64,000 bases of DNA from Mucinivorans hirudinis (lineage in GTDB: Bacteria; Bacteroidota; Bacteroidia; Bacteroidales; Rikenellaceae): contig HG934468.1 of assembly GCA_000723505.1 (NCBI GenBank), forward strand, positions 1 to 64,000, in the 5' to 3' direction. Below the pieces are notes generated by a model. The model was given only the letters and a program-made list of their open reading frames with translations. It searched no databases and was not told the origin of the DNA. The translations under genes were made by a program, and so were the position numbers. Positions within the stretch are counted from its first letter, which is position 1. Each line of letters opens with the position of its first letter. This document shows positions 53,957 through 63,064 of the stretch, piece by piece.

Positions 53957-55039
53957 AAGTGCTTCCTTCACAATTTCCTTCATTTTGTCATACTGCTCTT
54001 CCATACTTTGCAGCAACTTGTACTGAGCTTTGGTACGTACCAAGTTGTGGTCTGGGGATTTGATTTTGTAGTAGTTATCTCCATCAATGTAGTCCATCAA
54101 AAAGCGCAACACCTGCTCGAAGGTGATATACTTAGCCGAGAAGGCAAGATTCTCTATTTCAGCCTCATTCAAAAAGACCTTTGTCTCGGAGAGATACCCC
54201 TCCGTGTAACCCTTGAAAATGTCGAGGCTCATCGAAACATTATCCAAATTCGGGTCATCTTCCGCTCCGGTATTTGTGTATGAACGCATTGCATCTCCGT
54301 AGTCATTCAGACAGGTGCTGCTAAGGACAGTATCCAAATCAATAACACATAGCACATTACCTTGCTTATCGAAGAGTATATTGTTGATTTTGGTGTCGTT
54401 GTGCGTAACGCGCATCGGAATAATACCGTTTTCGACCTTTTCCCAGAAAGCCAACATCTCATCGCGGCGACTTTCAATCCAATCAATCTGCTCCTCACAC
54501 TGAGCTTTGCGCCCTACCGGGTCCTTTGCCAGAACTTCGTCCCACTGTTTCAAACGGTAGCGCATATTGTGGAAACCCGGCAAAATATCTGCCAACGGCT
54601 CGGTGAAGTCGGCAAGCATAGCTTGAAATTTACCAATGCCCTTACCCCCCTGATAAGCCAACTCGGGAGTTTTTGCAGCCTGATATGCAATAGTATCATC
54701 AATAAAAAGGCACACCGCCCAATATTCACACTCCTCATCCTTGTAGTACAGCTGTCCGTTCTTGGTAGGGGTAATTGTCATTGCCTCGCGCATTGGGTCA
54801 CCCTCGGCACAAAGTATTTTATTTTTGAGATGGGTGGTTACACGCAAGATGTTATCCATCATTGCAGGTATATTGGTAAAGATTTTTTTGTTCTTACGCT
54901 GGAGAATATAATTAGGATTATTGCCCTCGGTTTCGATAATGAAAGTGTCATTAATAAAACCTTCGCCAAGGGGTTTTACGCGTACAACTTCACCCTCGAT
55001 GGCGAATTTGCCTGCTATTTGATTCAAATTTTGTTCCAT
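53936..55039 (-). CDS. Sugar kinase, NahK/aminoglycoside-phosphotransferase fold
   Basis: 367 aa: FINDTFIIETEGNNPNYILQRKNKKIF at the N-terminus, VTHNDTKINNILFDKQGNVLCVIDLDTVL near residue 214 (catalytic HND and metal-binding DLD), and DYGDAMRSYTNTGAEDD. This matches N-acetylhexosamine 1-kinases (NahK-like) of the choline/aminoglycoside kinase fold. The C-terminal six codons and stop are formed by a dispersed repeat (53931-53956), a recent-looking change of the end. Cytoplasmic; its operon is uncertain since it has its own promoter. Confidence 0.85.
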   Translation of the reverse strand: MEQNLNQIAGKFAIEGEVVRVKPLGEGFINDTFIIETEGNNPNYILQRKNKKIFTNIPAMMDNILRVTTHLKNKILCAEGDPMREAMTITPTKNGQLYYKDEECEYWAVCLFIDDTIAYQAAKTPELAYQGGKGIGKFQAMLADFTEPLADILPGFHNMRYRLKQWDEVLAKDPVGRKAQCEEQIDWIESRRDEMLAFWEKVENGIIPMRVTHNDTKINNILFDKQGNVLCVIDLDTVLSSTCLNDYGDAMRSYTNTGAEDDPNLDNVSMSLDIFKGYTEGYLSETKVFLNEAEIENLAFSAKYITFEQVLRFLMDYIDGDNYYKIKSPDHNLVRTKAQYKLLQSMEEQYDKMKEIVKEALKGSSEN

Positions 55040-55070
55040 AATTTTTTTATTGATTGATATTTGGTCACAA

Positions 55071-55101
55071 CAAAGATATTATTTTTTTGTAAAGATTCAA
55101 A
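55071..55101 (-). promoter_or_regulatory. Promoter of the NahK-like kinase gene
   Basis: Minus-strand TTTG (complement of 55098-55101), 19 bp, TATCTTTG (complement of 55071-55078): exact consensus, about 30 bp before the ATG at 55039. Confidence 0.85.
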
Positions 55102-55119
55102 TATTTTTTTCAAAAAATA

Positions 55120-56370
55120 CTACTTTGTAGCATATATTTGCTCCAGTCGAGCCGCCACTTTCGACTCGTCGTAGCGAGCCAGAGCAAGAATCTTAGCAGC
55201 TTGACTACACTCTTTATAGAGGGCGGAATCGCTCAGAATTCGCTCTAATGCGCGAGCCAACTCACCCTCAGCGTAGAGCACTCCCCCAGCTCCGACAATC
55301 TCCTCAAATGAGCCACGAGCCGGCTGAACCACGGGCTTCCCCCCTGCCATAGCCTCAATAAGGTATATACTTGCAGCCTCGTTGTATCTAATTGGCACAC
55401 AGAGCACAGTTATAGTATTCATAAAATCCTCGTGGCGAGCAAGCTCATACCCCTCGACAAACTCCACGCAGCAAGCGTAGGGCTTGAGCTGTTTTCGCAA
55501 CTCCTTTATAAATCTATCATCTTCACCGGAATAACCGCCTGCCAATTTAAGTTTGAGATTGGGTATCGTGCCTTTCTTCTTCAAAGAGATAAAAGCATCG
55601 ACCAAATCGCCAAGCCCGTTTGCACGACTCATACGGTTGAAAAACCCTATTGTGGGATTGTCGGGATATTGCACGCCGGCAAAGGCGGGGAGTTCCACCC
55701 CCGGATAGACCACCTCAACATCCTTTATAAGAGGTACTTTAGTGGCTATATACCTCCTATAATAGTTGCTCGTTGTGACGAAGGTATCAACAAAACGGGC
55801 ATTCTCACCTATTTTCTGCCAAGCGAGTTTATCCCACGGTTTTTTGAGCTCATCAATCCAAATCTCCTCGTCTTGAATAGAACATACCATCTTGGCTTTA
55901 ATCATATTTTTCAGATACTTGGCTATACCTATCAGGAGCGAAGAGGATATATGCACCACGTGCGGTTGGTAGTGGTTGGTTATCCAATCAACAAGCAGTT
56001 CGGCTTGTTCATTGAAAGCCTCATTTTCACCGTCAATCATAGCCAGCGTCATCCGTTCCATTCCGCTTGATGAGGTGGTACCACTCATCGAGGCAGCTAT
56101 TTTGAGCATTGGGCGCGAGTTTAGAATCTCCTCTAAGAGACGAGGAATCCGCCTGCCTCGAAAGATTTTGCAGGCGACATAAAACGCTGTTGCCGAGAAG
56201 AATATCGGAGACTGCCGTTTGCTGACAAATTCACCTACAGGCAAGTAGAGTGGCATTAAAACAACATCATTGCCCGCTCTCTCCAGAGAGCGGGCATAGA
56301 GTGCATCGCGGTAACAATTTCCGCAATATGATTTGTCTCCCGAACCGGGAGTAATAAAAAGTATCCTCAT
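55120..56370 (-). CDS. Glycosyltransferase, GT4-like
   Basis: 416 aa from ATG 56370 (MRILFITPGSGDKSYCGNCY). GT-B fold: N-terminal SAM/acceptor domain with ITPGSGDKSYCGNCYRDALYARSLERAGNDV, C-terminal nucleotide-sugar domain with PTIGFFNRMSRANGLGDLVDAFISL near 228, KLAGGYSG, and the GT4 Glu motif VPIRYNEAASIYLIEAMAGGKPVVQPARGSFEEIVG near 328. Substrate unknown. The reading start at 56418 overlaps the promoter box and is rejected. Confidence 0.86.
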   Translation of the reverse strand: MRILFITPGSGDKSYCGNCYRDALYARSLERAGNDVVLMPLYLPVGEFVSKRQSPIFFSATAFYVACKIFRGRRIPRLLEEILNSRPMLKIAASMSGTTSSSGMERMTLAMIDGENEAFNEQAELLVDWITNHYQPHVVHISSSLLIGIAKYLKNMIKAKMVCSIQDEEIWIDELKKPWDKLAWQKIGENARFVDTFVTTSNYYRRYIATKVPLIKDVEVVYPGVELPAFAGVQYPDNPTIGFFNRMSRANGLGDLVDAFISLKKKGTIPNLKLKLAGGYSGEDDRFIKELRKQLKPYACCVEFVEGYELARHEDFMNTITVLCVPIRYNEAASIYLIEAMAGGKPVVQPARGSFEEIVGAGGVLYAEGELARALERILSDSALYKECSQAAKILALARYDESKVAARLEQIYATK

Positions 56371-56415
56371 AGCTATTGGGCAGAGCAACAACAGCGGTTC
56401 GACTCGCACCCAATG

Positions 56416-56423
56416 CAAAGATA
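56416..56423 (-). promoter_or_regulatory. -7 box of the glycosyltransferase gene
   Basis: Minus-strand TATCTTTG (complement of 56416-56423). No clear -33 TTTG at 19-21 bp. It lies just downstream of the next gene's stop. Confidence 0.5.
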
Positions 56424-56426
56424 CGA

Positions 56427-57044
56427 TTATTTATCAAATAATTTATATCCGAATGAGACTCCGAGTTTATATGGCATCCACTCACCTGAGGCGTTCCAGG
56501 GGTCGGGGTACTTGGGTTGGACGGGGCGAATGGGGTTCATATCTATCTGTCCTTCCATACTGTAACCGTTATAGTAACTCAACATCCACCCAAAAGCAGC
56601 ATAAATATCCATTTTCCAACGTCCACCGATTGAGGTTTGATAACCACCGCCGAAACCCATCATCAGACTCCACCCCTTACAATATCGGTTATCGAACTCG
56701 AATTTACCTGTCTCGAATATCTCCGGTTTCGACATATTGAAAATCCCTAGCCCGAAGTTGCCGGCTACATACCATCCATTCTGCTTTTCGCGAAAGTAGT
56801 ACCGAAACTCGTTGATGAGGAATCCGAATGACATAGGGTGCTGTTTTCCTTTCCAACTAATGGATTTCCAAGGTGAAATAACGAGTTCGCTCTGAAGGGA
56901 AACTCTGCTCGAGATGGGTACTTCTATGGCGGGATTAATCACTCCGATAAGGGCGTATAACCCGTTCATTTTTACGGTTGTTTGCGAGGACGCAATTAGA
57001 GGCAGCATTGCAAGAGCCAGAATCAATAATAAATTTCTCATCAT
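56427..57044 (-). CDS. Outer-membrane beta-barrel protein (DUF3575-like size)
   Basis: 205 aa, signal peptide MMRNLLLILALAMLPLIASSQ. Barrel strands alternate: GLYALIGVINPAIEVPISSRVSLQSELVISPWKS, FLINEFRYYFREKQNGWYVAGNFGLGIFNM, GWSLMMGFGGGYQTSIGGRWKMDIYAAFGWM, ending MPYKLGVSFGYKLFDK. Fits the DUF3575-type barrels of Bacteroidetes. Role unknown. Confidence 0.78.
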   Translation of the reverse strand: MMRNLLLILALAMLPLIASSQTTVKMNGLYALIGVINPAIEVPISSRVSLQSELVISPWKSISWKGKQHPMSFGFLINEFRYYFREKQNGWYVAGNFGLGIFNMSKPEIFETGKFEFDNRYCKGWSLMMGFGGGYQTSIGGRWKMDIYAAFGWMLSYYNGYSMEGQIDMNPIRPVQPKYPDPWNASGEWMPYKLGVSFGYKLFDK

Positions 57045-57203
57045 TAAAAATTAATTTTATTTCGGCAACAAAGGTATATAGAATGCGTCCAAAATTCATT
57101 AGAGAACCCTTAGATAGCCCTTAGAATATCATTAGAGGGGGTTATAACGGTTTTCTAATTGATTTATAAGCGTTCTCTAACCCCGCAATTCATTGATTCT
57201 ATC

Positions 57204-57211
57204 TACTTTTG
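57204..57211 (+). promoter_or_regulatory. -7 box of the metal-efflux operon
   Basis: TACTTTTG, 23 bp before the ATG at 57235; no -33 TTTG at the right distance. Upstream (57090-57184) are repeated words CATTAGAG, CCCTTAGA and TTCTCTAAC that could bind a metal-responsive regulator; none was recognised. Confidence 0.4.
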
Positions 57212-57234
57212 CAGTCGAAAAAAAAAGGATTGTT

Positions 57235-58491
57235 ATGAAGTATTGTTTTTTGTTTTTTTTATCGACTCTGTCCCTTTTTGTTACCGCACAACAACTCAAA
57301 CTCACCAACGCTCAGGTGGAGGCAATGTTTTTGGAGCAAAATTTGGAGCTCATTGCTGAGCGTATGAACGTCCCGATTGCCGATGCTGCCATAGCTCAGG
57401 CTAAGGTTTGGGATAACCCCGAATTATCAATAGACGACATCAACTTCTGGGGAGGTAGTGAGCACCCTAAGCAGTTCGCGGTGGAGCTAAAGCAGATGAT
57501 TTCACTGTCGGCGCGCAGAGCAAAATTGGCAGGTGTGGAGAAAATCGGCAGAGAGATAGCTATCGCAGAGTTCGAGGAGCTATTGCGCGCACTAAGAGTC
57601 GAATTGCGAAGCACCCTTGCCTCGATTCGGTACAACGCCGATGTTATCATCTTTATGGATAGACAGAAAGAACTTCTCAATCGGGTAGTCTCCGGCTATA
57701 TGTTGCAATACGAGCAAGGAAATGTTACTCGTGGGGAGTTGGTGAGGCTGCAAACGGCACTCCTTGTCCTGGAAGGAGAGATGAACGATACGCGGGTGGA
57801 ACTCAATGGGGATATAAAGACTATCAAAAACCTGCTATCTATCGATTCGGAATTGGAGATTATCACTTCCGAGGCTCAGGCAACCCTGCCGGATCCATCG
57901 AGTCTGAACCTAGAGGAGCTTATCCAGTTAGCCCTTGATGTGCGCCCAAGCCTTCAGAAAGCAAAGTTGCGGAGCGAACAAAATCGCAGGGAGATAACCT
58001 ACCAAAAGGCGCTTGTGATTCCTGACCTGTCTGTGGGTGTCAAGTACGACCGTCGCGCCGGGCTATGGAACGACTATATAAGTATGGGCGTGGGTTTCAA
58101 CGTACCTATCTTCAACCACAACAAAGGCGAGATAACCAAGTCGCGGATGCAACTGCGGCAAAACGAAATACTGATGAGGCAGGAACAGAATGCTGTTAGA
58201 AACGAAATAATCGAAAATTTCGATAACTACTGCCGCACATACTCACTTTTGGAGGGCAATCTCTCGATCGCTACCTTTAATGAACTCGATATACTATTGG
58301 ATGTCTATGCAAAAAACCTTCTTGGTAAAAACATAACTATGGTTGAGTATATGGATTTTATGGATAGTTACCGCTCGACTAAACAGATGATTTTGCGCAG
58401 CCGAAAAGAACTTGTGCTTCAATTTGAGCAGCTTCAATTCGCTGTAGGACAGTGGAAAACGACAAGCAAAGAGTCCAATGCTCCGATATAA
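57235..58491 (+). CDS. TolC-family outer-membrane efflux protein (CzcC-like)
   Basis: 418 aa from ATG 57235, which starts the signal peptide MKYCFLFFLSTLSLFVTAQ; the frame open to 57193 precedes it. TolC/CzcC-like: NPELSIDDINFWGGSEHPKQFAVELKQMISLSARRAKLAG near residue 60, long alpha-helical coiled regions, YEQGNVTRGELVRLQTALLVLEGEM near 155, repeated again in the second half (IPIFNHNKGEITKSRMQ, NLLGKNITMVEYMDFMDSYR). It exports metals across the outer membrane together with the next two genes. Confidence 0.92.
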   Translation: MKYCFLFFLSTLSLFVTAQQLKLTNAQVEAMFLEQNLELIAERMNVPIADAAIAQAKVWDNPELSIDDINFWGGSEHPKQFAVELKQMISLSARRAKLAGVEKIGREIAIAEFEELLRALRVELRSTLASIRYNADVIIFMDRQKELLNRVVSGYMLQYEQGNVTRGELVRLQTALLVLEGEMNDTRVELNGDIKTIKNLLSIDSELEIITSEAQATLPDPSSLNLEELIQLALDVRPSLQKAKLRSEQNRREITYQKALVIPDLSVGVKYDRRAGLWNDYISMGVGFNVPIFNHNKGEITKSRMQLRQNEILMRQEQNAVRNEIIENFDNYCRTYSLLEGNLSIATFNELDILLDVYAKNLLGKNITMVEYMDFMDSYRSTKQMILRSRKELVLQFEQLQFAVGQWKTTSKESNAPI

Positions 58492-58521
58492 GCCAAGCGA
58501 GCGTAAAGATAACGAACCATT

Positions 58522-58599
58522 GGGTGGACTTCTGATAATTAATTTTTGTCGGAACGACAACCCTCCCTATAATAATTTTATGAATTTTTAGAAGTATAC
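58522..58599. repeat. GGGGGCTTCT repeat family, degenerate copy (copy 6)
   Basis: GGGTGGACTTCTGATAATTA (58522-58541) and TGAATTTTTAGAAGTATAC (58581-58599) are the diverged arms. A TTGTC/GACAA hairpin lies between. It is in the spacer between the outer-membrane and adaptor genes of the efflux operon. Confidence 0.6.
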
Positions 58600-58623
58600 A
58601 TAACTCAAAAAAAACTACTTATA

Positions 58624-59646
58624 ATGAAGAAAATAGCATTCTCTTTTGTATTGTTGCTCTTTGCGTGCAGCGACAAAAAACCAACATATCAACAACTTGA
58701 AAAGGAGAGTTTCTCGCAGCAAGCTACAACCACTAAAGCCTCACTAAGACAGTTGCAGAAGGAGTATACCCTCACGGGCAAAGTCATAGCTAACCCTGAG
58801 GTCACCATTGACCACTCCCCATTGGTAAGCGGTGTGATTATTCGGAGCTACTACTCCATTGGCGACCACGTGAGAAAGGGGCAGGCTATGGTTGATATTC
58901 GCTCGACAGAGTTGAGCGGTTTGCAATCCGAATTGACAATAGCCAAGCGTAACTTAGTGAGCACGGAGGCACTGTATCAGAGTGGAATGGCGACCGAACG
59001 TGAGCTTGTCGAGGCACGCTCTACCCTCTCGAAAAAGGAGGCAGACCTTTCACTTTATGGAGAAAACATAGGTGGAGGAATATTTTCGATAAAAGCTCCC
59101 GCAAGCGGTTACGTTACTCAAAAAGCGGGGAGCGCGGGAAGTACGGTGTCTGCCGGTGGCGAATCGCTCTTTTCGATTTCAGACCTAAGCTCGGTCTGGG
59201 TTGTGGCAAATGTTTATGCTACAAATCTACAACACGTATACCAGGGACAGAGTGCCCAAATCACCACAATTGCCTATCCGGGAAAAGTTTTCAATGGAAA
59301 GATAGACTTTCTGTCACCTGTTTTCGACCCTGAGGACAAAGCACTCAAAGCACGCATAATACTACCCAATAGCGACTTGAAACTCAAGCCCGAAATGCCG
59401 GTCACAGTGAAGTTGATATTTGGGGCAACACGGGAGTTGGTCGCAATTCGTAGCGACGCCGTGATTTTCGACAACAACAACTACTTTGTTGTCGTTAAGG
59501 GCAAAGATTTTGAAATTCGTCAAATCACCCTCCACGATCATCACGACGGCTTCACCTACATCTCGAACGGATTACAACCCGAAGAGGAGGTTGTTATGGA
59601 AAATCAGTTGCTTATTTTCAGCGAGTTGAAGCGAGAGTTGGAGTAG
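58624..59646 (+). CDS. Periplasmic adaptor (membrane fusion) lipoprotein of a heavy-metal RND pump
   Basis: 340 aa; lipobox MKKIAFSFVLLLFACSDKK. HlyD/CusB-like: VTIDHSPLVSGVIIRSYYSIGDHVRKGQAMVDIRS (lipoyl hairpin), a short alpha-hairpin (ELTIAKRNLVSTEALYQSGMATERELVEARSTLSK), GGGIFSIKAPASGYVTQKAGSAGS, then beta-barrel LSSVWVVANVYATNLQHVYQGQSAQITT. It joins the RND pump to the TolC-like channel. Confidence 0.92.
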   Translation: MKKIAFSFVLLLFACSDKKPTYQQLEKESFSQQATTTKASLRQLQKEYTLTGKVIANPEVTIDHSPLVSGVIIRSYYSIGDHVRKGQAMVDIRSTELSGLQSELTIAKRNLVSTEALYQSGMATERELVEARSTLSKKEADLSLYGENIGGGIFSIKAPASGYVTQKAGSAGSTVSAGGESLFSISDLSSVWVVANVYATNLQHVYQGQSAQITTIAYPGKVFNGKIDFLSPVFDPEDKALKARIILPNSDLKLKPEMPVTVKLIFGATRELVAIRSDAVIFDNNNYFVVVKGKDFEIRQITLHDHHDGFTYISNGLQPEEEVVMENQLLIFSELKRELE

Positions 59647-59650
59647 TAAA

Positions 59651-59759
59651 GGAGTGGGTCGAATGGTAAGGTGGTAAGGGGGTATGTTCGAGACCCGTTT
59701 TTGGAGCACTCAAAAAGAAAACAGAATTCACTCCCTACCACCCCACAACGTCTTATCAC
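59651..59759. repeat. GGTAAGG-type inverted microrepeat in the adaptor-pump spacer
   Basis: GGAGTGGGTCGAATGGTAAGG plus TGGTAAGGGGGT (59651-59682) faces ATTCACTCCCTACCACCCCA plus CAACGTCTTATCAC (59726-59759). Partly complementary short units fill the 131-bp spacer. Confidence 0.5.
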
Positions 59760-59777
59760 AAAAAACACTTAAAAAAT

Positions 59778-62700
59778 ATGCATAAATTCATAGAAAATAT
59801 AATTGGTTTTTCGCTCAGAAACCACATTTTCATACTTTTCCTCACTGCCGTAATGTTGGCAATCGGAATAGTGTGTTACAATAACACACCCGTTGAGGCA
59901 TATCCTGATGTTACTAATACTCGAGCGCGAATAATTGCTCAATGGCCCGGGCGAAGTGCCGAAGAGATGGAGAAGTTTGTTACTCTTCCCATTATGCAGC
60001 AGTTCAGCACTATTCCCCGTAAGACAGATGTACGCTCCGTGTCGCTCTTTGGTTTGTCGGCGGTGACGGTGCTTTTCGAGGATGGGGTAGATGACTTCTT
60101 CGCTCAACAATACGCACACAACAGCGCAATGGGGCTGAATCTGCCGGATGGCGTGGAGTTCTCCGTTGAGCCCCCTAGTGGTGCTACGGGCGAGATTTTC
60201 AGATACGTAATCAGAGGTGATATGCCCATAAGTGAGATTTCGGCTATCAATGATTGGGTTGTACAGCGAGAGCTACTCGCAGTTGCGGGAGTGGCAAGCG
60301 TAACCACATTCGGGGGTGAGGAGAAAACCTACGAAATACGAGTGGACGCCACCAAACTGGCTGCGTATGACGTAACTCCCCTTGACGTATACCAAGCCGT
60401 GGGGCAGAGCAATATTAACGTAGGTGGCGATGTGATTCAGAAGGGTTCGCAGGCTTATGTGGTGCGCGGTTTGGGGCTATTGGGGAGTGTGAGTGACATT
60501 GAAAACATATTTATAACCTCCAAGGGCAACTCCCCCATTCGTGTCGGAGATGTTGCCGATGTGCTACTCTCGGCAAAGCCGCGTATGGGGCAGGTAGGAT
60601 TCAACGATGAGGATGACGTTGTGCAAGGTGTTGTGAGAATGTTGCGGGGCGAAAACCCCAGCGAAGTCATTGCCCGCATAAAAGAAAAAATTGCGGAGCT
60701 CAACGAGAGAATTCTGCCTAGGGGTGTCAGCATAGAGATATTTATGGATAGAACGAAACTTGTGGATGCAACTCTGAATACTGTTTTGAAGAATATGATA
60801 GAGGGTATTTTGCTCGTTGCCCTTATCGTTTTCCTATTCCTCTTCAACTGGCGCACCACTTTAATCGTTGCTTCGGTCATTCCCCTTTCATTCCTCTTTG
60901 CCGTAATAATGCTTCGGATACAGGGCTTACCGGCAAACCTTATTTCTATGGGAGCTCTCGACTTCGGACTGCTACTCGAGGGGACACTTGTCATCACGGA
61001 AGTTGTCTTCGTTGCCCTGCTACAGAAATCTCAACAGATGGGCGACCGCTTCGATAAATACTCCAAGGTGGGAGTCATAAAAAAAGGTGCTAGTTCGGTA
61101 GCCTCACATATATTCTTTGCACAGATAATTTTGGTGGTGGCTCTCTTTCCGATTTTTTCGTTCCAAAAGGTGGAGGGTAAGATGTTTTCGCCGCTCGCCT
61201 TCACGCTTGCTTACGCCCTGCTGGGGTCATTGTTGCTTGCACTTACGTACGTGCCTGTAATGTGTAAAATACTATTAGTGAAGCAAATAAAAGAGAAGCG
61301 TAATAAATTCACCTCTGCATTGACCGGTTCCATAATTTGGATGTACAAGTTGTCGAGTCGCTATCGCAAAACCACAATCGCACTATCTCTGTTGCTCTTT
61401 GTAACTTGTGTTGTGAGGTTTCTCTTTTGGGGCACGGAGTTTGTGCCGAATATGAACGAAGGTGCAATTTACATACGTGCCACTCTGCCCAACAGCGTCA
61501 ATTTGGATGAGGCGGTGAGAGTCACTAAGCAGATGAAAGAATCTTTGCAAAAATTCGATGAGGTCGATTTCATATTAACTCAGACCGGTCGCCCCAACGA
61601 TGGAACAGACCCTACCGGTTTCTTCAATATCGAACTCCACGTCGAACTTAAACCGGAGAAAGAGTGGGTGCAAAAACAGAGTAAGGAGGTGCTAATCAGC
61701 CGTATGCAATCCACTCTCGCTCAATATCCGGGCGTAGTTATTGCCTTTTCGCAACCGATTCAGGACGAAGTGGAGGAGTATGTGGCAGGGGTGAAGAGTG
61801 CGTCGGTAATCAAAATTTTCGGCAGTGATCTACACGCATTAGAGGCTACTGCCCACAAAACGGCAGAGGCAATAAGGGGTGTGCGCGGAATTGAGGATGT
61901 CAATGTATTTAGTTCTATTGGTCTACCCGAGTTGCAAATTAAGCCTCAGGAGGCAAAGATGGCTCAATATTCGGTGACGGTGGCTGATGTTCAGGCTGTC
62001 ATAGAGATGGCCATCGGCGGCAAGGCGGCAACTACCTTCTACGAAAACGAACGCACATTCGATGTGATGCTTCGCTATCAAAGGCGGTTCCGCGATAACG
62101 AGCAGGCAATAGGCAACATCCTCATACCCACGATGGATGGCAAAGAGGTGCCTCTGAAAGAGATTGCTGATATTGAATTTGTTACCGGTACGGCATTTAT
62201 CTATCGCGAGGGGAATAGTCGTTATGTGGGCATAGGTTTCTCTGTGCGTAATAGGGACTTAGGCTCCACAATAGAGGAGGCGCAAAAACTGGTAGGTGAA
62301 AATATCACTCTCGACCCCGGCACAAAAATGGAGTGGGCTGGTGAGTTCGAGAGCCAACAGAGGGCAACTCGACGCCTTGCCGTGATAGTGCCTGCCGTAT
62401 TGTGCCTGATAATAATGCTGCTCTATATGAGTTTCGGCACCGTCAAAGACACCCTCATTGCAGCCGGAACTATGCCCTACGCCTTTATCGGTGGCTTTAT
62501 TTCGCTTTGGGCTACCGACACAATCTTTGGAATCTCTGCCGGAATAGGATTTATCATCCTCTTCGGAATAGTCTCCATAGACAGTATCTTGCTCATTGCC
62601 AATATGAAAAGAATACTAAGGCAGACCCGCGACCTCGATGCTGCAATAAGCGGTGGTGTCTACCAGCGTGTCAGACCAGTGCTGATGATTGCCCTGATGG

Positions 62701-62864
62701 GCGCAATGGGTTTATTGCCCGCTGCCCTATCCACTGGGATGGGGTCAGAGGTGCAGAAGCCATTGGCTGTTATGATTGTGGGGGGTATAATTATTTGTAT
62801 GTTACTATCCTTCACCATCACACCACAACTATTCTATTATGCCTATCGCCGCAAAAAAATATAA
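59778..62864 (+). CDS. Heavy-metal efflux RND transporter (CzcA/CusA family)
   Basis: 1028 aa inner-membrane proton-driven pump, 12 membrane segments, two large periplasmic loops. It belongs to the HME group: VEAYPDVTNTRARIIAQWPGRSAEEMEKFVTLPI near residue 33, FNMRATLP-like FVPNMNEGAIYIRATLPNSVN near 563, and a TM4 sequence GALDFGLLLEGTLVITEVVF near 395, where the second acidic residue of the common DFGxxxDG motif is Glu. Metal specificity (divalent or monovalent) cannot be assigned. It completes the three-gene efflux operon. Confidence 0.94.
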   Translation: MHKFIENIIGFSLRNHIFILFLTAVMLAIGIVCYNNTPVEAYPDVTNTRARIIAQWPGRSAEEMEKFVTLPIMQQFSTIPRKTDVRSVSLFGLSAVTVLFEDGVDDFFAQQYAHNSAMGLNLPDGVEFSVEPPSGATGEIFRYVIRGDMPISEISAINDWVVQRELLAVAGVASVTTFGGEEKTYEIRVDATKLAAYDVTPLDVYQAVGQSNINVGGDVIQKGSQAYVVRGLGLLGSVSDIENIFITSKGNSPIRVGDVADVLLSAKPRMGQVGFNDEDDVVQGVVRMLRGENPSEVIARIKEKIAELNERILPRGVSIEIFMDRTKLVDATLNTVLKNMIEGILLVALIVFLFLFNWRTTLIVASVIPLSFLFAVIMLRIQGLPANLISMGALDFGLLLEGTLVITEVVFVALLQKSQQMGDRFDKYSKVGVIKKGASSVASHIFFAQIILVVALFPIFSFQKVEGKMFSPLAFTLAYALLGSLLLALTYVPVMCKILLVKQIKEKRNKFTSALTGSIIWMYKLSSRYRKTTIALSLLLFVTCVVRFLFWGTEFVPNMNEGAIYIRATLPNSVNLDEAVRVTKQMKESLQKFDEVDFILTQTGRPNDGTDPTGFFNIELHVELKPEKEWVQKQSKEVLISRMQSTLAQYPGVVIAFSQPIQDEVEEYVAGVKSASVIKIFGSDLHALEATAHKTAEAIRGVRGIEDVNVFSSIGLPELQIKPQEAKMAQYSVTVADVQAVIEMAIGGKAATTFYENERTFDVMLRYQRRFRDNEQAIGNILIPTMDGKEVPLKEIADIEFVTGTAFIYREGNSRYVGIGFSVRNRDLGSTIEEAQKLVGENITLDPGTKMEWAGEFESQQRATRRLAVIVPAVLCLIIMLLYMSFGTVKDTLIAAGTMPYAFIGGFISLWATDTIFGISAGIGFIILFGIVSIDSILLIANMKRILRQTRDLDAAISGGVYQRVRPVLMIALMGAMGLLPAALSTGMGSEVQKPLAVMIVGGIIICMLLSFTITPQLFYYAYRRKKI

Positions 62865-62893
62865 GTATAATAACTAAACCATTGATAATTAAA

Positions 62894-62930
62894 ACTCTCA
62901 CATAGGTCAGCTACGCTGCGCTTTTGAGAG
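62894..62930 (+). terminator. Weak hairpin after the RND pump gene
   Basis: CTCTCA (62895-62900) and TGAGAG (62924-62929) enclose a G+C-rich loop, followed by the palindromic repeat copy. Only six pairs; a candidate at best. Confidence 0.3.
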
Positions 62931-63008
62931 GGTGATAAAATTCAATCTTGCAAATACTACTGACAAATAATTCCCTGTATAGGGGAGAACTTTGTGCTCG
63001 AACTTCCC

Positions 63009-63064
63009 AAGGGGGCTTCTAAAAATTCCAAAGTAACCAACGGCTAATTTTTAGAAGCTCCCTT
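63009..63064. repeat. GGGGGCTTCT repeat family, full palindromic copy (copy 7)
   Basis: Arms AAGGGGGCTTCTAAAAATT (63009-63027) and AATTTTTAGAAGCTCCCTT (63046-63064) pair with one mismatch; the middle is CCAAAGTAACCAACGGCT, as at 11451. It lies past the pump gene. Confidence 0.9.
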
